This document shows positions 58,321 through 64,000 of a DNA stretch of 64,000 bases, piece by piece. Source of the DNA: Phalacrocorax aristotelis (taxonomy: Eukaryota > Chordata > Aves > Suliformes > Phalacrocoracidae); assembly GCF_949628215.1 (NCBI RefSeq), contig NC_134283.1:12709638-12773637 (forward strand). The letters are read 5' to 3'. The notes under the pieces were generated by a model. The model was not told where the DNA came from. It did not search any database and was given only the letters and a program-made list of their open reading frames with translations. The position numbers and the translations under genes are program-made. The stretch's first letter is position 1, and each line of letters starts with the position of its first letter.

Positions 58321-61300
58321 GGACGTAGAATTTTTTTTTAGTTTGTTTTTTTTTTTTTTTTCCGAATAGATGTAGTTCCAGATATATGTGATTTATTTTA
58401 ATTTGCATTATAATCCTAAATAGTAGAGGTGTATTTTGTATTCAGTTTGTTATAAGCTCCGTTGCATTTCTTGATCAACTGCAGCATAAGCATGCAAAGG
58501 GGGAGAAGACCTTTATCTCTGTTGTGGAAAGATAACGGCAACACCAGACTTTTTCTACTTAACAGGTACAACCTACCCTAATAGTAACTCTTTATTGTAA
58601 ATTCTATTTGCTGTGTCTTTAAAGGTAGTTACCATAGGAAGGAAATTTCCTGTAAAGCCTTTACGAACATGCTGACTCCCAGATCCCATCAGAGAAAGCA
58701 AATTCCCCAATAATCCGTAGAAGCACTGTGGAACAGAGTTCACTTCTTCAGAACAATATTCAGTTGATTTTCCATCATCATTTTACAGTCCAGCAATATT
58801 TACTTTTTTTTTTCTTTCTCATTCCACAACATTGGTTCATTGGCAGAGTCAGTATTTTGAGCAAAAAGAGGTGTGAAATTCATAGAAAAATGCTCAGAGA
58901 TGCCAAGCAAACTGTGTAACTACTAATCACCCTGGTAATTTAGAGCTTTGAAGCCATTGGCTTAGGACATTAGAAATCAGGAAATTTTTCAGTATCTCTT
59001 TGCACACTAAGTATGTTTTGTAAGTATTTTTTAGAATAACCAATGGTTTTTCTCTTCGCTGATTAAGCTCTTCAAATAGTTAAAAATTTCTGCTATAAGT
59101 CAATTTACAACAAACAGGCTAGCTCTACTTCTCTTATTTTTTTGAGCAATAAGGGAGGTGCTGCATTTGTGGGGAATGCTTAAACTAAGAATATGGAAAC
59201 TAAAGAATTAGGGGCTTCACAATGGAACCTCGATTTACCTTATTTTTATCACTGATAGCATCACTGCCACATCATACATGTCAGGCATTTGTTAAAATGA
59301 CCATATACAGGTCATACAAGTGATTTCACAGTGTAAATAAAGGAAAAAAAATATCTTGAGTGTGTGTACATTTTTGTATAAAGGAGGTCAGATAGTGTAC
59401 TTGAATTTCGGAGAAAGGGAATGCTTTGAAAGATGTTTCCTAGAATGCAAATTTTGTTTATCCACTACCTGTAAGGAGGCCAATGCAAAGTAAAATCTAT
59501 ACAGAACAAAATGTTGCAGAAATAGTTCAGAAAACGTAATAATTTAAGAGCTTTAGGAATCTGGCACTTACGCATTTCAGTAAATCTGGGACCACCAAAA
59601 GCCTTTTCTCTATTGAACCAAAACTTGGGTAAATGTTATCTTGAACTAAACGACAGGCTGTGTAGCACTGGTGCCAAGAGGCAGCAGTACTGAGGGGGGA
59701 GTACAGTCATCTTAATTTTACTGTGTTTTCTGACACTGCATATATGTGATAAACAAGTTACTACGGTCAGTTGAAGAAGTTTTCTGTTTTGTGGAAATGA
59801 CTGCGGATTACCAGCAGTCCAAATTCCACTGACATTCCTGAACTACTAACACAATCTACACTAAAAAGTAGCATTTCTCGAACTGAAAACAGTTTGTGTC
59901 ATAGAAAAGCATTAGACAGCCTTACATAGTGTTTAACATATCTAAGAGTAAATGTTGCCTTTAAGTCACTTTAGAATAACTAATCACTGATATATTAACA
60001 CCTGTTGTTCGAGTTTCAAATAGCAGAAGATTAGACAGTAGGGAAAATAAAAAAATGCATTTTTCCCAATTCTATATAATATTTTAACAAGTCATATTTC
60101 CTGTTGCACTAAGTGTTTGGGTACAGCACTAGCAAAAATGGAGGGGGAGAAAAACCCCCTGCCCTGATCCTCTCTGGAAGTACTCAGAACATAAGAATGT
60201 GATGCCATTTTGCCTAATGTTCTAGGGCTGACACCTGAAATACAGCAAGAGCTGGGAAGTATCATGCGACAGCATTCTTTACTGCCTCTTTTTGCCAGGG
60301 ACTAGAGCAATCTAAGTGTAAAAAAAAAATGCTACATCATGAGGGAGTTAAACCTGAGAGTTGTTATTCAACATATCACTAAAACAATGTGTCAGTTAGG
60401 CAACATGTCCTTGATAATGAGATTTAAATTTTGAGTATACAGAAAAACTAAAGAACTTCTAGACTATTTATCTCTGAAAATTGTATTATAAAATTTAAAT
60501 TAAAATACAACAAACTGTAGCAAGCAATCAGTAATAATCTATTATTGTATTATTATAATACCGTAACACTGGCTTTATACTTGCCAAAGCAGCAAAAATA
60601 CATTATTTCTCAATATCCTTGTTGCTCATTTGTTCCGACTAGATCGTATGTATGGTAGCAAAGTCTTCATGTGAGTACCAAGTTACCCATAATCCCAACA
60701 AAAGTTAAACATCTGCAACCACAGTGTACAGGAAGTTGTTGAATGAAAATTTAAATTCAGTTTCTTTATACTGTTTACATTTGTGTTTTCTCTTGGATTG
60801 TCACATTCAATACTGTAGAAAGAGCCACTGTGAACTAGAAACACAGTAAAGTTTGAAGTAAATTGCTCAAGTAAATTTTGAATCTAAACCTGCAGTCTTT
60901 TTAGTTGCTGTTCAGCAGCCACGTGATATGCCTCAAGTATGTCAGATTTCTAGGTTATCTCTTTTTTCAACTTTAGAAGTTTGTCAGGTGCTTGAAGTTT
61001 TGCTTTTGGGCAAAAGCATATTAGTTTTACCAGTTCTGAGGTTTTTTTACCTAGCTAATATTAAGTCAATATTAATGGTGTTCTACTCTCTGAGTGGCTC
61101 CATGTGACAGCTCTTTTCCAAATATGGCTAGAAGGGACTGCAAGAAAAGAACAGTAGCATGGTGCATTAACTTTTCTGCAATAATTCTGGTCGTAAATAC
61201 TTGCCAAAGATAACAGGACAGAGTGATTGAAATCCCACTGATGTGTGGCAGGGCTCTAACCCATTTTCTCCTAATTCCGAGGAGCATTTCAATAATCAAA

Positions 61301-62389
61301 CGTTAGGTCAGTGCAGCTCTATCGTAACAAGCTGTGTGTCCAGTCCCATTTCTGCAAAAGCTGCAATGTTTAGTAGCAAGCCTGGTGCCCTTTCTGCTGG
61401 CAGCAGCAGCCCCGTGCTTGGTCGGCCAGCACTAGTGAGGAGGGAAGGGGATTGACAAGACGTGCTTCACAGCAGATACGGTGTCTTGGGATACCAGTTG
61501 GATCACGTGCAACCAGATTATTTATGGGGGGGGAAGTGACTTCTGATAAGGCTCTCTGCTTTATTATGCTGAAGAGAGCAAGGTGTTTGAGCCCAGTGAA
61601 TAGGATAATACCTAGATGCCACATCCTACTATGGAGACTTTTTCCACAGGTTTTGCATTAGAGAAAACGTGAGAAAGCTGCACGACACAGCATTCTGGAG
61701 CATTGCATCTAAACCCATTTGTAGTTCTAGCTTTTTTGACTTAAGTGTATTTGGCCCAGGGCCATAACAGTAACAACAAACTGAGATAAGATAGCCCGTT
61801 CATGTAAATGTAAACGATGAGAACACCAGCAACAGGTACTCTGGTGGTACTTTCTCTTTTCTCTCCTTGGCCAGCAACAGCAACTGAGTTAGACTTGGTT
61901 CACCCCCCACCCCCTGAAAAAGATGGGAAGAAAAGCTCCAGCACAGCCAAGAAATACGCTGTATATTTAAAATTAGGTTGCAATATATGTTTTAGCTTAT
62001 GTGATGGATAAGCAAGAGTCAATCGCTTACCTGAAAAAAGCTGCATAAGGCTTTCACTCCATTTAAATTAGGAAAAAAGTTCCCACTAGCTCCATTATGA
62101 ATCTTGTCCTTCTGTCCTTCAGCATTGTCTCACTGTAACTGCATGCAGGCGTACACGTATTTTGACTTAATAGTCTCATATTTCTTTACTACAGTTACTT
62201 TTATAAAAATTGTATTAACAGTATTAAAATTAATAACTTGACACAAGAGTGAGAAATGGCAGTAAAGTATTTCAAATACTTTTTGATTTAAAACAGATTC
62301 CCATCTCAAAGCATTGGCTCAGTGTTTGAATTTTCCATATTCATATTTCATACAGGTCAAATAAAAGTGACTAAAGTGTTTAACAAAAA
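58321..62389. other. Intergenic region upstream of DPY19L3
   Basis: No gene is supported. T-runs lie at the island edge (58330-58362). A text near 60187-60260 (AACATAAGAATGTGATGCC...) may be a worn amniote repeat. Short open frames have neither splice nor homology support. Confidence 0.5.
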
Positions 62390-64000
62390 AAGTTTATTAC
62401 CAAAATACAATATTAAAGTCAATACGTGACAAACTCCTGTAAAGCAAAATAAATTACTCTAACATTGTACAGTATTTCAGAAGGTAGTTAAAGTAGTACT
62501 ACAGACTTCGCTTCATGGTTCCAAACAGTCATCTATCAGGAACACAATCCTAGAGAGAGCTTAAGGCATGCAGCTTAATGTGCTGGATAATTTTATAAAA
62601 TGAAAGTCATCCTATTTAATAAGTATCAGAATTAACTGCAGTCTTTACATGTCAGTTTTCTAATTTTTTTTTATACTTTGGCTATAAAAGCAGTGCCATA
62701 GTGTTACAATACCATTTTTTAAAAAAATACATGTACCCATGTCCATGAATATCAAATGCAAATGTAAATTTCTATTAAATATATCTTAACAAATGTTACT
62801 TTTGAGCACCAACTGTACATTTTAAAAAATTATTAAATAAGTGCTTCTGAAAGAGGAAAATACAGTAACTGACTGAATCCCACTCTGTTTTTCCAGGCCA
62901 AGCATAAATTCGAAAGATGAAATACGCACCTATTCACCAGTATAGTCTAGTAGGAAGGAAGTTTTCTCTTTAGTAGAAGTATAGGCATTTAAAACAAAAC
63001 TTCAAGTAACAGTTCATACCACAGAATAAAACCTAATTTAAACAAACAGGGAGTGAATAGCTGATCATCTGATAGTGCTGTGACAGAAGATCTGAAAATA
63101 TTTTAAAAGCTTAAAGGGGAAGACCGCAGTGTTGGTGACTTTGAAATGTGCTTAAAAACCCTTACATACCATGCAACCAAGCCAACCATACACCTTCTAA
63201 AGCAGATAACCTGAGGAAAACCTTTCAGAAAAACTAAGTCTATAATTCTTCACATGCAGAACTGATAAAGTCCATGGGAATTGTGAATGGGTAATTAATG
63301 ACAAGCAGTGTGGAGACAGTTAAAAAAAGTAAATTTCTGCGCATCTGGGAAAAAACTATTTGTTTGCATTTGTTAGGATTGATAATGGTTTTTAGAGGCA
63401 TCTAACTTTCTACTATTTTATAGGAACATGTGGTCAAAGATAGAAAAAGCAATAAGATGGCAAAGAACAACTGTGAGTAGGCACGTCCTGCTTAGCAATC
63501 CCATTACCACGAGTCCTGGTGCATTATACTTAATGTGCAAGTGTGGCTTGCATGTACACCAAAACTGTTAATTTTAATTCAAGGTTACATGCTTTTTAAG
63601 TCTTGGTTCACTGCCATCTCCCTCTTAGCTTATGAATGCAAGTTTTTCACCTTTTTATCTTTCACTAGCTGAGCAACTTTAAAATAGTTATCCCTTTACA
63701 CAAAAATAACCATGTGGCAAAACATTGTGAATACTGACTGATAGTTTATCATTACTGTGGATCGCTTTGTACCTTTAATTTTTTCAACAAATGGGATCTC
63801 TGAAGCAGAAAGTTGAGATATATTCCAGATAATGTACTATTTTCACATGTATTCTATACTGAAAGTAAAATATTGGTGTCAATAAGACAGTATGAGTATC
63901 CCATTAAAAGTTTACTATTTCTAATTGAATTTGAGGTCATGTAAATAAATAATGTTTTCCAAACGTAATATCCATCTTCAGGAATAAGAAAAAGAACATT
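62390..64000 (-). other. Possible 3' UTR of the next minus-strand gene
   Basis: A minus-strand AATAAA lies at 62393-62398. The rest is AT-rich and non-coding in all frames. In human the gene upstream of DPY19L3 on the same strand is ZNF507, whose 3' end would fall here. This rests on gene order only; no ZNF507 coding sequence is visible. Confidence 0.3.

Noticed and set aside
1-64000. CRISPR arrays, tRNA or rRNA genes, prokaryotic operons, intact transposons or endogenous viruses
   Set aside because: None of their signatures was found; the sequence is a eukaryotic gene region with only worn repeat fragments.

Overview
This window is vertebrate nuclear DNA, most probably from a bird. It has large intron-exon genes with GT/AG borders, a single CpG-island promoter, low repeat density, and old CR1-type LINE relics as the only recognisable interspersed elements. 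It also carries a type III (fly N-cadherin / chicken Hz-cadherin-like) classical cadherin. No bacterial genes, CRISPR arrays, tRNAs or rRNAs were seen.

Layout. (1) 202-14714, plus strand: the 3' part of a type III cadherin gene. Nine exons join in phase and encode the end of one laminin-G domain, an EGF module, a second laminin-G domain, two further EGF-type modules, a transmembrane helix, the juxtamembrane segment and a cytoplasmic tail. The 5' part lies before base 1. (2) About 14715-19145: the 3' UTR of the cadherin (polyA signals near 14952-15034) and intergenic sequence with one old SINE/LINE-like relic. (3) 22524-56092, minus strand: a complete DPY19L3 coding region. I joined 18 coding exons; every phase closes and the sum is 2151 nt, or 716 residues, the length of human DPY19L3. 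Its 3' UTR probably runs down to about 19145 and its promoter is the CpG island at about 57130-58320. (4) 58320-62390: intergenic sequence with no supported gene. (5) 62390-64000: AT-rich sequence behind a minus-strand polyA signal, possibly the 3' UTR of the next minus-strand gene (ZNF507 by human gene order; inference only).

The two genes converge tail to tail. DPY19L3 is an ER multi-pass C-mannosyltransferase. The cadherin is a surface adhesion protein. Nothing in the sequence links their functions.

The most unusual signal is in the cadherin cytoplasmic region. The natural splice acceptor of the last exon is followed two codons later by an in-frame TAA. An AG exactly 12 bases downstream would skip it in frame. 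The catenin-binding tail of the same exon is strongly eroded at its C-terminus. The transmembrane exon can also read through to a stop and a polyA signal, which would give a tail-less form. Together these suggest that catenin coupling is being lost or is under splice control. A second candidate is an antisense exon pair, with a signal-peptide-like start, lying in the DPY19L3 3' UTR.
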